Of a stretch of 64,000 bases of DNA, positions 1 to 8,184 are shown piece by piece (position 1 is the stretch's first letter; every line of letters starts with the position of its first letter). The notes beneath the pieces are model-generated. The model had not been told where the DNA came from, did no database searches, and worked only from the letters and a program-made list of their open reading frames with translations. The translations under genes and the position numbers were made by a program. The DNA comes from SABI01 sp963663665 (lineage in GTDB: Bacteria > Spirochaetota > Spirochaetia > Sphaerochaetales > Sphaerochaetaceae). Location: positions 62,001 through 126,000 of the forward strand of contig CAXXKP010000006.1 in the NCBI GenBank assembly GCA_963663665.2, in the 5' to 3' direction.

Positions 1-106
1 TAAATCCAGAATCTTTTAATATACGAGCTTGCTCTTCAAGATTGCATAAATCCAAAGTGATTAAAGATGGAGATAATATACACTTGTTATTCCACACATT
101 ATTCAT
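1..106 (-). CDS. Ribulose-phosphate/allulose-6-phosphate 3-epimerase family, 5 prime part only (runs off window)
   Basis: Reading the minus strand from the ATG at 106 gives 35 codons without a stop up to the window edge. They begin MNNVWNNKCILSPSLITLDL, and the ILSPSL strand followed by an LEEQARIL helix is the N-terminal pattern of the RPE/AlsE TIM-barrel epimerases. These enzymes interconvert ketopentose or ketohexose phosphates at C3 in the cytoplasm. A GAGGAG ribosome site lies at 111-120. The start overlaps the TGA of the upstream kinase in an ATGA arrangement, so the two are translationally coupled. Following a PfkB kinase and a FrcBCA-like transporter, an AlsE-like role (allulose-6-P to fructose-6-P) is more likely than housekeeping RPE. 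That choice is inference, because the catalytic part is outside the window. Confidence 0.72.
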   Translation of the reverse strand, partial: MNNVWNNKCILSPSLITLDLCNLEEQARILKDSGF

Positions 107-1050
107 AATTTCGTCTCCTCGTTGACAGCACGATCAAGCTCCTCTCTTCTAGGAAGAGAGCTAATAGCCCCCTTCTCTCGCACACAAAGCCCCCCCGCAA
201 TATTTCCTCGAATCAAGGCTTTTGTAAGAATTGTCTCGTTCAATTCCTTTAAGGTAGTGACTCCATCAATGATAAGGGAGGAGAGAAAAGCTCCCCAGAA
301 TGCATCTCCGGCTCCAGTGGTGTCAACACGAGGGCCATCGTAAATTGGCTTTGTTACAGTATTTCCATGATAGTAGTAAGTTGCTCCCTTTTTTCCAAGG
401 GTCTCTACCACGAGGGATATCTTATAGTGTTTCATAAAATCAAATATAGACTTAAACGGAGAGAGTATAAATCTCTCTTCATCAGAGATCTTTAATATAT
501 CGACAAAAGGAAGAACCTCTTGTATTGCCTCTATAGCTGCTTGTAGGTCATCATTCCATAATAGATTGCGATAATTTACATCAAAACTGATCATCTTCCC
601 AAGTTCTTTACCGGTGGCTAGCGCTTGTTTTGTAGCAGTTGCAGCCGGTTCAGCTGAAAGGGAACATGACCCTGCATGGACAAAGATTGTATCCTGCAGA
701 TATTCTGGTTTCACATCTTCAAGAGAGAGGAACATATCAGCTCCCGGCTTTCTTGCAAAAGTAAAACTTCTCTCGTTGTGTTTATCGAGATGAACAAAGG
801 CCATAGTAGTGACAGCTTCGTCTGTCATGATTTGGTTAGGTATCGTAACGTTCTCCTGGTTCAGTGTGCCCACGAGCATCTTTCCAAAATTGTCATTCCC
901 GACCTTGCCAATAAATCCTGCACTGAGCCCGTTACGCGCAACGGCAATCGCCGCATTTGCTGGAGCCCCACCAGGGTTAGCAATAAAACTATTCACTTCT
1001 TTTCCAGGGAGGAAATCTATTACCATCTCCCCGATACTCATGACATCCAT
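103..1050 (-). CDS. PfkB-family sugar kinase (fructokinase/allulose-kinase type)
   Basis: A 315-residue cytoplasmic ribokinase-fold kinase that phosphorylates a sugar with ATP. The N-terminal PfkB glycines are visible in GGAPANAAIAVARNG near residue 28. The C-terminal signature DTTGAGDAFWGAFLSSL carries the catalytic base Asp and the anion hole. The length is normal for the family. The start ATG at 1050 has an AAGGT site just upstream. It sits between the binding protein of a FrcBCA-like transporter and a ribulose/allulose-phosphate epimerase and shares ATGA with the latter. This supports 6-phosphorylation of an imported ketohexose; fructose, allulose or another ketose remain open. Transcription is probably from the promoter ahead of the ROK gene. 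Confidence 0.9.
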   Translation of the reverse strand: MDVMSIGEMVIDFLPGKEVNSFIANPGGAPANAAIAVARNGLSAGFIGKVGNDNFGKMLVGTLNQENVTIPNQIMTDEAVTTMAFVHLDKHNERSFTFARKPGADMFLSLEDVKPEYLQDTIFVHAGSCSLSAEPAATATKQALATGKELGKMISFDVNYRNLLWNDDLQAAIEAIQEVLPFVDILKISDEERFILSPFKSIFDFMKHYKISLVVETLGKKGATYYYHGNTVTKPIYDGPRVDTTGAGDAFWGAFLSSLIIDGVTTLKELNETILTKALIRGNIAGGLCVREKGAISSLPRREELDRAVNEETKL

Positions 1051-1085
1051 GTTAATACCTTATTTTATAATTTCTTCATTACATA

Positions 1086-1116
1086 TGGTCGGGAATGGGA
1101 ATCCCAAACCCGACCA
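1086..1116 (-). promoter_or_regulatory. Intercistronic hairpin after the binding-protein gene
   Basis: An eight-pair stem (1086-1093 with 1109-1116, core GGTCGGG/CCCGACC) encloses an inner GGG/CCC stem with an AAT loop. It lies 18 bases after the binding-protein stop and no T-run follows. It therefore looks like an mRNA-stabilising or partial-termination element that raises binding protein above the downstream kinase, not a full terminator. Confidence 0.65.
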
Positions 1117-1134
1117 ATGAAACGTATTCTACTC

Positions 1135-2094
1135 TTATTCAGAGACGTAGAACCATTTGCTTACTTCAGGATCATTCATGTTGTCACGAGTTACAATTAC
1201 GTTCTCGGTCATTACATTTTTGATTTGGTCTTTTTGACCCATGAAATAAAGGTGAGCCATTTCAACTGCGGTAGCACCAATTTCCATTGGTTTTTGTGAT
1301 ACTGTAGCATCAATAGTGCCATTAGCAAGAGCTTCAATAACAGCAGGAGATGCATCATAACTAATGATAGGGAGAGTCTTTTTAGTTCTGTCAGATGCAT
1401 TAGCAATACCAAGTGATGCATAGAGGTTAACACCAAAAGCACCGCCGAGATCTGGGTTCTTTAACAAAACAGACTCTGTGATAGCAGCAGATTTTTCTGC
1501 TTCATCTTCACAATACTCGTCTGATACAATTTTGATTCCAGGGTAAGCAGCAGCGATTTGATCTTTGAATCCTTTTGCACGTGCTTCAGTAGTAGTAACA
1601 CCAACGTTAGTATTCATAATTGAAACTTTACCTTTTCCGCCCATCATTTCTGCTAACATATCTGCAGCAACTTGACCACCTTGAAGGTTGTCAGAAGTGA
1701 TGTTACAAAGATAAATTTCTTCATCAAGGTTAGTATCAACTGTGATTACAGGGATACCAGCATTTATAGCTTTCTGTAATGGAGCTATCATTGAAACTGA
1801 ATGGTTAGGAGCAATAAGAATAATATCAGGTTTTCTTGCAATCATAGTTTCAACGATAGGAGTCTGCATGGTATAGTCCCATTTTGTAGGTCCATCAACT
1901 AATACTTTATATCCGTATTTAGCTGCAGCTTCTTGTACACCACGATTCATGCTGATGTAGAATTCGTCAGTTGAGATACCTTGAATAAAAGCGATAGTTT
2001 TTGTACCATCTGCTTCTTTTGCACCTTGTGCAAACACGCTGAACGTTGCTGCTAAGAGAACGATCAACATAACTAAAACAATTCGTTTTTTCAT
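1135..2094 (-). CDS. Sugar ABC transporter periplasmic binding protein (FrcB/RbsB type)
   Basis: A 319-residue exported protein of the Peripla_BP_4 (ribose/fructose-binding) family. The signal peptide MKKRIVLVMLIVLLAATF has an AxA-like cleavage site in SVFAQGA and no lipobox cysteine. After it comes the two-lobed binding fold, with segments such as IAFIQGISTDEFYISMNRG and KPDIILIAPNH. A GGAGG ribosome site stands six bases before the ATG at 2094. It follows the permease gene, and its own 3 prime end carries a strong hairpin. It captures a sugar for the FrcC/FrcA-like partners encoded upstream. The exact sugar cannot be read from sequence; the downstream kinase and epimerase suggest a ketohexose. 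Confidence 0.9.
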   Translation of the reverse strand: MKKRIVLVMLIVLLAATFSVFAQGAKEADGTKTIAFIQGISTDEFYISMNRGVQEAAAKYGYKVLVDGPTKWDYTMQTPIVETMIARKPDIILIAPNHSVSMIAPLQKAINAGIPVITVDTNLDEEIYLCNITSDNLQGGQVAADMLAEMMGGKGKVSIMNTNVGVTTTEARAKGFKDQIAAAYPGIKIVSDEYCEDEAEKSAAITESVLLKNPDLGGAFGVNLYASLGIANASDRTKKTLPIISYDASPAVIEALANGTIDATVSQKPMEIGATAVEMAHLYFMGQKDQIKNVMTENVIVTRDNMNDPEVSKWFYVSE

Positions 2095-2158
2095 AAAAAA
2101 CCTCCAAATGATTTTTTTAACCGAATTACATTCGGTATTTTCCTACTTTTTTTATGCT

Positions 2159-3154
2159 TTACATGAAAGCATTTTTCTGTCGAATCTGGTCTGCATACAC
2201 ACTGAAGATAATAATCAAACCTGTTGCAACCTGCTGCCAGTAGGTTTGAACCCCTAACATAACAAGACCAGTAACGAGGATAGAGATAATAGCAGCACCG
2301 ATGAGTGTACCAACCATCTTTCCTCTTCCTCCGAGAACTGAAGTACCTCCAATAACACAAGAAGCGATTGCATAGAGTGTTACGTTTGCACCTGCAAGAG
2401 GTGAACCTGTGTTAAATCGGAAAACAAGAAGGACACCAGAAACAGCTGCAAGGGTAGAACTGATCATATAAACCTTGATGAGGTGACGATCAACATTTAT
2501 TCCTGCTCGTTGTGTGCTTTCAGAGTTACTTCCATAAGCATAGGTAATTACACCAAAACGAGTGTGTTTAAGGATGATGCCGAATATGAGCCAAATTGCC
2601 CAAGCAATTATTGTAGTGACACCTAAAAACCCAAAGAATTCTGTGTTTCCAATTTTTCCAAGAGCTCTTGGAAGACCTACAACTTCAAGGCCATTATTTA
2701 AAATGTATCCACCACCAGTTAAGATAACAGACATTCCAAGTGTTGCAATAAAGGGAGCTAATTTCATCTTCGTAATAATAATACCGTTCATGAATCCTAT
2801 TAGCATTCCCATGAGAATTCCAACAATAACTCCTGCTGTGATTGCGAGGGGAACTCCGACTATAGGAACGAGACTTCTCATTACGAGAGCCGAACCAACA
2901 CCAACAGCACCTTCAACAGGTCCAATCGAGAGGTCAATCCCTGCTGTGATAACAACAAACATAACACCAACACCAAGAATAAGAACCTCTGCCATATAAT
3001 TCAGTGTTGATGAAAGGAACGCAAATGAAAAACATAAGGGTTCCAAGATGACAAATATCAAGTAGATCAAAAGAAAGACAAATACTATCCAGTATTCACT
3101 TAAAAACATGTATAGCCGACGTTTTGCCGGTGAGATTTCTTTCATATCAGACAT
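2159..3154 (-). CDS. Sugar ABC transporter permease (FrcC/RbsC type)
   Basis: A 331-residue integral membrane protein of the BPD_transp_2 family, with about nine or ten hydrophobic helices from residue 19 on. The family segment is visible in VITAGIDLSIGPVEGAVGVG, as is the C-terminal ASCVIGGTSVLGGRGKMVGT loop that contacts the ATPase. The length is typical. The ATG at 3154 has a GAGG site about eight bases upstream and starts three bases after the ATPase stop. It forms the membrane channel for the neighbouring binding protein and single-domain ATPase, probably as a homodimer because only one permease gene is present. Confidence 0.92.
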   Translation of the reverse strand: MSDMKEISPAKRRLYMFLSEYWIVFVFLLIYLIFVILEPLCFSFAFLSSTLNYMAEVLILGVGVMFVVITAGIDLSIGPVEGAVGVGSALVMRSLVPIVGVPLAITAGVIVGILMGMLIGFMNGIIITKMKLAPFIATLGMSVILTGGGYILNNGLEVVGLPRALGKIGNTEFFGFLGVTTIIAWAIWLIFGIILKHTRFGVITYAYGSNSESTQRAGINVDRHLIKVYMISSTLAAVSGVLLVFRFNTGSPLAGANVTLYAIASCVIGGTSVLGGRGKMVGTLIGAAIISILVTGLVMLGVQTYWQQVATGLIIIFSVYADQIRQKNAFM

Positions 3155-3157
3155 ATT

Positions 3158-3919
3158 CTATTCCTCTATTTGTGTTCTTGCGCCGGTAATATACTCTACG
3201 ACTTCTTCATAAGTGGTTTCAGACGCGTTCAGATTTGCGACAGTCTTTCCAAGACGAAGGACACAAATCTTATCTGAAACTTCCAATACATGGGGCATTG
3301 TATGAGAGATAAAAATAACAGTAATTCCATGCTGTTTTAACTCTTTTACAATCTCTAGAACCTTTGCAGACTCCTCTACACCAAGTGCAGCGGTTGGTTC
3401 ATCCATAATAATCACTTTCTTTCCCCAGATGACTGCTCGTGTAATTGCAACAGATTGTCTCTGTCCCCCTGAAAGTGTTCCCACTTCTTGATCAACATGG
3501 TTCATTGTTGCTTTGAGCTTTTTGATATTAGCTATAACTGAATCTCTCATAGCTTTTTTATCGACAAACCCAAACTTTCCAAGAAATCCTTCTCTGAGGA
3601 TCTCTCGACCAAGATACATATTAGAATAGATTGGTAAATCTGGTGCTAATGCTAGATCTTGGTATACTGTCTCAAACCCTGCTTCAATTGCTTCAGACGG
3701 AGAACCAAAATTGATACTTTCCCCATCAAACAAAATTTCTCCGCCATCTCTTTTATGAACTCCGGATAATATTTTGATGAAAGTAGACTTACCTGCACCA
3801 TTATCGCCTACGAGCCCGAGGACCTCCCCCTCGTTCAACTCGAAATTCACATCTTTGAGAGCTTGAACATGTCCGAAGCTTTTACTTACTCCAGACACTT
3901 TCAATAACACTTTACTCAT
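3158..3919 (-). CDS. Sugar ABC transporter ATP-binding protein, single domain (FrcA type)
   Basis: A 253-residue ABC ATPase. I place the start at the ATG at 3919, after a near-perfect GAGGAGGCG site; the open frame continues upstream to 4036, but that part has no homology and overlaps the ROK gene. Walker A is GDNGAGKST, the signature is LSGGQRQSVAITRA and Walker B is KVIIMDEPTAAL. Only one nucleotide-binding domain is present, as in fructose FrcA and unlike the two-domain RbsA, XylG and RhaT proteins. It energises uptake through the adjoining permease. The gene lies 34 bases after the ROK regulator in the same operon. Confidence 0.93.
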   Translation of the reverse strand: MSKVLLKVSGVSKSFGHVQALKDVNFELNEGEVLGLVGDNGAGKSTFIKILSGVHKRDGGEILFDGESINFGSPSEAIEAGFETVYQDLALAPDLPIYSNMYLGREILREGFLGKFGFVDKKAMRDSVIANIKKLKATMNHVDQEVGTLSGGQRQSVAITRAVIWGKKVIIMDEPTAALGVEESAKVLEIVKELKQHGITVIFISHTMPHVLEVSDKICVLRLGKTVANLNASETTYEEVVEYITGARTQIEE

Positions 3920-3953
3920 TTCGCCTCCTCTTTCTGACCACAAAATTTCTTTT

Positions 3954-5126
3954 CTATAATAATTCGCTGAGTCCACCCCGAAAAAAACGCTCAGAGACAA
4001 TAGACACACTCGAAAGGAAACTGTAGCAATAGTCATGATTTGAGAAATAGACAGGGACTTGCTTGCTATTTCTTGTCACCATATTATTGTTTACATATTG
4101 AGTTATTTCATCGAGTAACATTCTCGAGTCACTCACGACATCTCCTCCGATAATTACTGCATCAAGATCAAGAAGGTTCATCACAGAAACAATGCCAGTT
4201 CCGAGGTATCTAGCCTCGTTTTTCACCGTTTGTGCTAACCTTTCATCACTCACTGCCCCATCAACGATATCTTTCCAAGTCTTAATTTCAGGGTAATCTT
4301 TTCTTAAATCTTCAGTGATTGCATTGAATGATGCATAGCGCTCAAGGCAACCGTTATTTCCACAGGTACATTGCCTTCCGTCCAATTCAATCGAAAGATG
4401 GCCAAATTCACCAGCGAATCCGCTATTTCCTCTGTATACTTCATGGTCAAGAACTATAACACTACCAACACCATCACTTACAACTTCTACATAAAAGAAG
4501 TTGCGATGATCTTTTCCGCAACCGTAATTCTTTAAACTCATCGCAGAAGAGACTGAGTCCTTCTCAAGTATAATTGTATAGTCAAAACACTCGTTAAGAC
4601 GAGGAATAATAGGGACGTTTCTCCATTTGGGGAGATTTGGTGGATTCAAAATTCGTCCAGTATAGATGTCTACTGGTCCAGGAGAAGTAACCCCTACACC
4701 AAGTATTTTTTGGGTTGTAACATGATTTGCCACCATGCTCTTAATTGAATTACAGATAAGAGAAATACCTTCATCGGCATCTTTGAGATTAGAGAAATCG
4801 AGAGATTCTTCTACAACAACATTTCCATCAATATCTGCTATTCCAACGTAACACAACCCATAGCGGATACTCACTCCAATGCAGTAGAGCTGCTCACTAT
4901 TGAGTTTTAAATGCATCGGTTTACGACCGTTTGCTGCATCTTGCACACCTGATTCTATGATAATTCCACTTTGAATCAAATCATCGATTATATTGGTTAT
5001 TCCAGCGCGAGTGAGACCTGTCTTCCGTGCTAAGTCTGCCCTTGAAACGGATTCTTTCCTAATTAAATTCACTACAGTCTTTCTGTTGAGGTGCTTCATG
5101 TAAAGTGCATTTTTAGGTCCTTTCAA
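3954..5126 (-). CDS. ROK-family transcriptional repressor of the sugar operon
   Basis: A 390-residue NagC/XylR-type regulator. It has an N-terminal winged helix (SRADLARKTGLTRAGITNII, residues about 28-47) and a ROK kinase-like sugar domain whose zinc motif is CTCGNNGCLE. The start is TTG at 5126, with AAGGAG eight bases before it; an in-frame ATG nine codons later has a poorer site. It is the first gene of the FrcBCA-like operon, so it is probably autoregulated and released by the imported sugar or its phosphate. A promoter with an operator-like GTTAA repeat is visible at 5186-5226. As a ROK protein it could also keep sugar-kinase activity, but the DNA-binding domain argues for regulation. 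Confidence 0.9.
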   Translation of the reverse strand: MKGPKNALYMKHLNRKTVVNLIRKESVSRADLARKTGLTRAGITNIIDDLIQSGIIIESGVQDAANGRKPMHLKLNSEQLYCIGVSIRYGLCYVGIADIDGNVVVEESLDFSNLKDADEGISLICNSIKSMVANHVTTQKILGVGVTSPGPVDIYTGRILNPPNLPKWRNVPIIPRLNECFDYTIILEKDSVSSAMSLKNYGCGKDHRNFFYVEVVSDGVGSVIVLDHEVYRGNSGFAGEFGHLSIELDGRQCTCGNNGCLERYASFNAITEDLRKDYPEIKTWKDIVDGAVSDERLAQTVKNEARYLGTGIVSVMNLLDLDAVIIGGDVVSDSRMLLDEITQYVNNNMVTRNSKQVPVYFSNHDYCYSFLSSVSIVSERFFRGGLSELL

Positions 5127-5185
5127 GGTAGAATCTCCTTTTTAGTATTCGATCATTATTAAGCAAATAGATTGTAAAATTCTTT

Positions 5186-5226
5186 GTTAACTTATTTAAC
5201 TATATACCACTTTCTTGGTTTGTCAA
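5186..5226 (-). promoter_or_regulatory. Promoter and operator-like repeat ahead of the ROK/transporter operon
   Basis: On the minus strand TTGACA (5226-5221) and TATAGT (5204-5199) are separated by 16 bases. Overlapping the -10 and expected start site is GTTAACTTATTTAAC (plus-strand reading, 5186-5200), a GTTAA/TTAAC dyad. The same TTAACTTATTT, ACCACTTT and TGTCAA blocks occur in the same order upstream of the aldolase gene near 54.7 kb. Confidence 0.7.
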
Positions 5227-5657
5227 CTGATTTTACAAAATATTTTTAAGACTTCAAGATAAAGCCCTTATAAATCAATTAATCTTTGCTGCAATGTAAT
5301 TTACATTTCTTTGAAAACAAATAAATATGTTAAAAACATCTTAGGTAAAAGTGTTTTTCAATATATACCTCCTCAAGAATTTAGAGGTTATTATAGAAAT
5401 GCCTTCTAATTTTTTTAAGGTGATGATTGAGGAAAATGCTTATAGAAAGAGGTCAATTTTACACTTCTAATGCAAATCATAAGAGCTTAATATAGAAATA
5501 ATATGAGATTAAAATACTACATAAGGTTACATTCGCTTGAACATAAAAACATCGAAATCTTTCGTTGAAGAGACCATTACATTCAACCTTCCAATATTTT
5601 ACTATTGCTATTCATTTTGCTCTTCATGCAACGTAAAAAAGATAATTATCAATGTAA
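5227..5657. other. Intergenic stretch between ROK promoter and two-component operon 3 prime end
   Basis: AT-rich and without a plausible gene on either strand. Near its end, read on the minus strand, a short GATAATTATC palindrome (5641-5650) runs into a T-tract (5640-5634). This is a weak candidate terminator for the response-regulator gene. Nothing else was recognised. Confidence 0.4.
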
Positions 5658-6449
5658 TTACTTTCCACCTTTTTTATATTCTAAGGGAGTCATGGAAAAA
5701 GTTGACTTAAATATCTTTGAGAAGTAACGGTAATCTTTATAACCAACGAGAGAAGCAACTTCATATACACTTAGCTCCTTTTCTTGAAGGAGGAGTGAAG
5801 CTTTTTTCATCCTATATAAAGTAAGGTATTCTAATAAGGTATATCCTAATCGTTCCTTAAAGAGATTTGTCAATGTCCTTTCACTTACCTCTAAATGGGT
5901 TGCAATATCATTTGCGGTAAGATGCTCTTTATAATGAGTTTCTATAAGGGAAATGGCTTCTTTTACATATTCATCACGATAATCACTAAGGGAATCAGTT
6001 GTAATTGGAGAAAATCTTTTCATCGAATTCATTAATTGCTCGATTCTTATATCTTTTGATTCTTCAACTTTGAGTTTTTCAACATCTACTATAGCTTTTT
6101 TTAGATCAGAAATGAATTCTTTAGGATCAATTGGTTTTAAAATGTATCCCTTCACTCCATAATCGAGAGCTTTTTGTGCATAGGAAAACTCAGCATGTCC
6201 CGAGATAATGATGAACTCACTCAGCGAGAGTTCTTCATAAAGACGTCGTATCATCTCAAGGCCATCTATCCCTGGCATTGCAATATCAGTGATGATGATA
6301 TCTGGATGAAGTTTACGTGCTAGTAACTCGCCATCTATTCCATTATCTGCCTCCCCAATTACTCTCAATCCAAGGGACGCCCAATCCGTTGTAAGTATGA
6401 TACCTTTTCGCAGTATATCCTCATCTTCAACAACTATCACACTATACAT
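5658..6449 (-). CDS. Response regulator, REC plus AraC-type HTH (YesN type)
   Basis: A 263-residue transcription factor. The receiver domain (residues 1-120) has the acidic pair VEDED, the phospho-acceptor Asp55 in IIITDIAMPG and the conserved Lys in YILKPID. The C-terminal 100 residues form an AraC double helix-turn-helix with NDIATHLEVSERTLTNLFKE and VGYKDYRYFSKIFK. The ATG at 6449 directly follows the kinase stop. A TTG four codons upstream is less likely because its AAGG would abut it. It is the last gene of the transporter/phosphatase/kinase operon and should activate that operon when phosphorylated by the adjoining kinase. YesN-type regulators commonly control carbohydrate uptake. Confidence 0.92.
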   Translation of the reverse strand: MYSVIVVEDEDILRKGIILTTDWASLGLRVIGEADNGIDGELLARKLHPDIIITDIAMPGIDGLEMIRRLYEELSLSEFIIISGHAEFSYAQKALDYGVKGYILKPIDPKEFISDLKKAIVDVEKLKVEESKDIRIEQLMNSMKRFSPITTDSLSDYRDEYVKEAISLIETHYKEHLTANDIATHLEVSERTLTNLFKERLGYTLLEYLTLYRMKKASLLLQEKELSVYEVASLVGYKDYRYFSKIFKSTFSMTPLEYKKGGK

Positions 6450-6450
6450 T

Positions 6451-8184
6451 TTACAATCCAACCTTAAGGCTAATGTAGATACTCACTATTGTCCCTTCTT
6501 TTTCTTTTGTGATAATCCTCATTCCGGCATTTTCTCCATAATAGAGTCTTAAACGACGAATAAGATTTTGTAGACCAGATCCTCCATCTTTCACATCGCT
6601 AATTTCATGGTATGAGATTAATCTATCTCCTTCCTCTTGATTCATGCCCATCCCATTATCCTCTACTACAAAATGAAGATATTCCATTTCTTTGTATACT
6701 TTTATACTAATCTCTCCTCGACCTCTTTTTTTCTCTAACCCGTGCATCACTGCATTTTCCACAACAGGTTGAAACAACAATCTTGGTATTTGTACTGACA
6801 TAATTGATGGATCTATTTCAATAGCGACATGAACTCGATCACCCATCCGTCTTTTTTGTAGAGCAAGATATTTTTTAATCACCTCGATCTCTTCTTCAAC
6901 ACTTACAATCCCTTCTCCTAGATCAATATTACTTCTAAGGAGCATCCCAAGGTCTACAATCGTATCGATGGCTTCATCAATATCTCCTAGTAAAATATAC
7001 CATTTGATAGTTTCTAAACAGTTAAAAATAAAGTGGGGCTTGGTTTGACTCATAAGAGATTTTATTTCTGAGGCACGAAGACTTTGTTCCTTTTGACGAT
7101 TTGTATCGATAAGCTGTTTCATCCTTACAACCATTTCATTCACGCTTAACCCCAGTTTTCCAAATTCATCACTACGATGAATATTGGTTCGTGCAGAAAA
7201 GTCTCCATTCCCTACTCTCTCCAATACATCTACTGCCTCTTGTAATGGCTTAGCAGCGTTACGAGAAACAAAGAGAGCAAGAATCACACACATCACAGTT
7301 ACCACACCAGCAATAGCTATAACAATAAACGCTAAAAGATGTAATAATTCATCTATTTGTGTTAATGGATAATAGGAAAGTATCGTAAAATGGTATTGTT
7401 CATTACTAGAAAAAGAATAAATACATGGAATTTGGTTCGCACTCTTTTTAATATTAACTCCATTTAAATGTGGGGATTCAATTATTACATTAAAAGAATC
7501 ATCGTTGATATCTCCTTGCAAAGTAAGCGCTTTATTGTTGTATTCATCTAAAACTACCAAAGAGAGAGATTTAAATTCCTCTTGAAAAGGGATAAGGGAA
7601 TTAATATGATCGGTATATAAATCTAAGACAATAATCCCCTCTTCATCCCCTTGTTCTAAGAGCTTTGTTTTTGCAAGAGTGATTCTTCTATTATCATCTT
7701 CTGTTACTCGGTGATAATAGATCCCAATTGAGCCATGTGCTAGCAAAGTTTTACGTATTACACCCCATGAACGAAATTGCTCTTGATAATACTCTTTGGG
7801 AGTGGATGTTGTAGTGTTCATCAGTACATTAAAATCTTTATCAATGATGTGAACCCCAGGCTTAACAACATCATTTGAAAATAGGAGATACAATGAATCA
7901 TAAAGGCGAGCTAATTCTTCTTGTTCATGAGAAGAAAAGAGAGAGGAAAATGACTTATCTGTAATGATAGTATCAATCGCTGATTCATATCGAGCAAATT
8001 GAGTACCCATAGTTTCTTCCACTCTACTACTTAAAAGTTCACTTAATGTGTAAGCCCGCTTATATAGAATCGTTTTGGTGAGAATGTAAGTAATAGGACC
8101 TACTATTAATAGAGGAAGAACCCCAATTAATAAAAAAGAGATAAGGAGTTTATAAAAATACTTTCTTGTTATGTAGCGTCTCAT
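6451..8184 (-). CDS. Sensor histidine kinase (YesM/LytS type)
   Basis: A 577-residue membrane kinase. A first membrane helix near residues 12-36 and a second near 290-315 enclose a roughly 250-residue extracytoplasmic sensor. Then come a HAMP segment ending in GDFSARTNIHRSDEFGKLG, the phospho-acceptor His in QTKPHFIFNCLETI and an ATPase domain with QPVVENAVMHG, EDNGMGM and GSGLQNL. I start at the ATG at 8184, with an AGAGG site, because the longer frame to 8250 runs deep into the phosphatase gene; even so the two genes overlap by 35 bases. It probably senses the transporter substrate outside the cell or the loaded binding protein, then phosphorylates the adjacent YesN-type regulator. Confidence 0.92.
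   Translation of the reverse strand: MRRYITRKYFYKLLISFLLIGVLPLLIVGPITYILTKTILYKRAYTLSELLSSRVEETMGTQFARYESAIDTIITDKSFSSLFSSHEQEELARLYDSLYLLFSNDVVKPGVHIIDKDFNVLMNTTTSTPKEYYQEQFRSWGVIRKTLLAHGSIGIYYHRVTEDDNRRITLAKTKLLEQGDEEGIIVLDLYTDHINSLIPFQEEFKSLSLVVLDEYNNKALTLQGDINDDSFNVIIESPHLNGVNIKKSANQIPCIYSFSSNEQYHFTILSYYPLTQIDELLHLLAFIVIAIAGVVTVMCVILALFVSRNAAKPLQEAVDVLERVGNGDFSARTNIHRSDEFGKLGLSVNEMVVRMKQLIDTNRQKEQSLRASEIKSLMSQTKPHFIFNCLETIKWYILLGDIDEAIDTIVDLGMLLRSNIDLGEGIVSVEEEIEVIKKYLALQKRRMGDRVHVAIEIDPSIMSVQIPRLLFQPVVENAVMHGLEKKRGRGEISIKVYKEMEYLHFVVEDNGMGMNQEEGDRLISYHEISDVKDGGSGLQNLIRRLRLYYGENAGMRIITKEKEGTIVSIYISLKVGL

Noticed and set aside
676..1299. A 207-codon plus-strand open frame
   Set aside because: It lies antisense over the PfkB and binding-protein genes, which have clear family motifs; its translation shows no domain and no ribosome site.
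3920..4036. N-terminal extension of the FrcA-like ATPase
   Set aside because: The extra 39 codons overlap the ROK gene end, have no ABC homology, and a strong GAGGAGGCG site marks the ATG at 3919.
5371..5390. CCTC...GAGG hairpin in the intergenic region
   Set aside because: Only four pairs with a nine-base loop and no tail; likely chance in AT-rich DNA.
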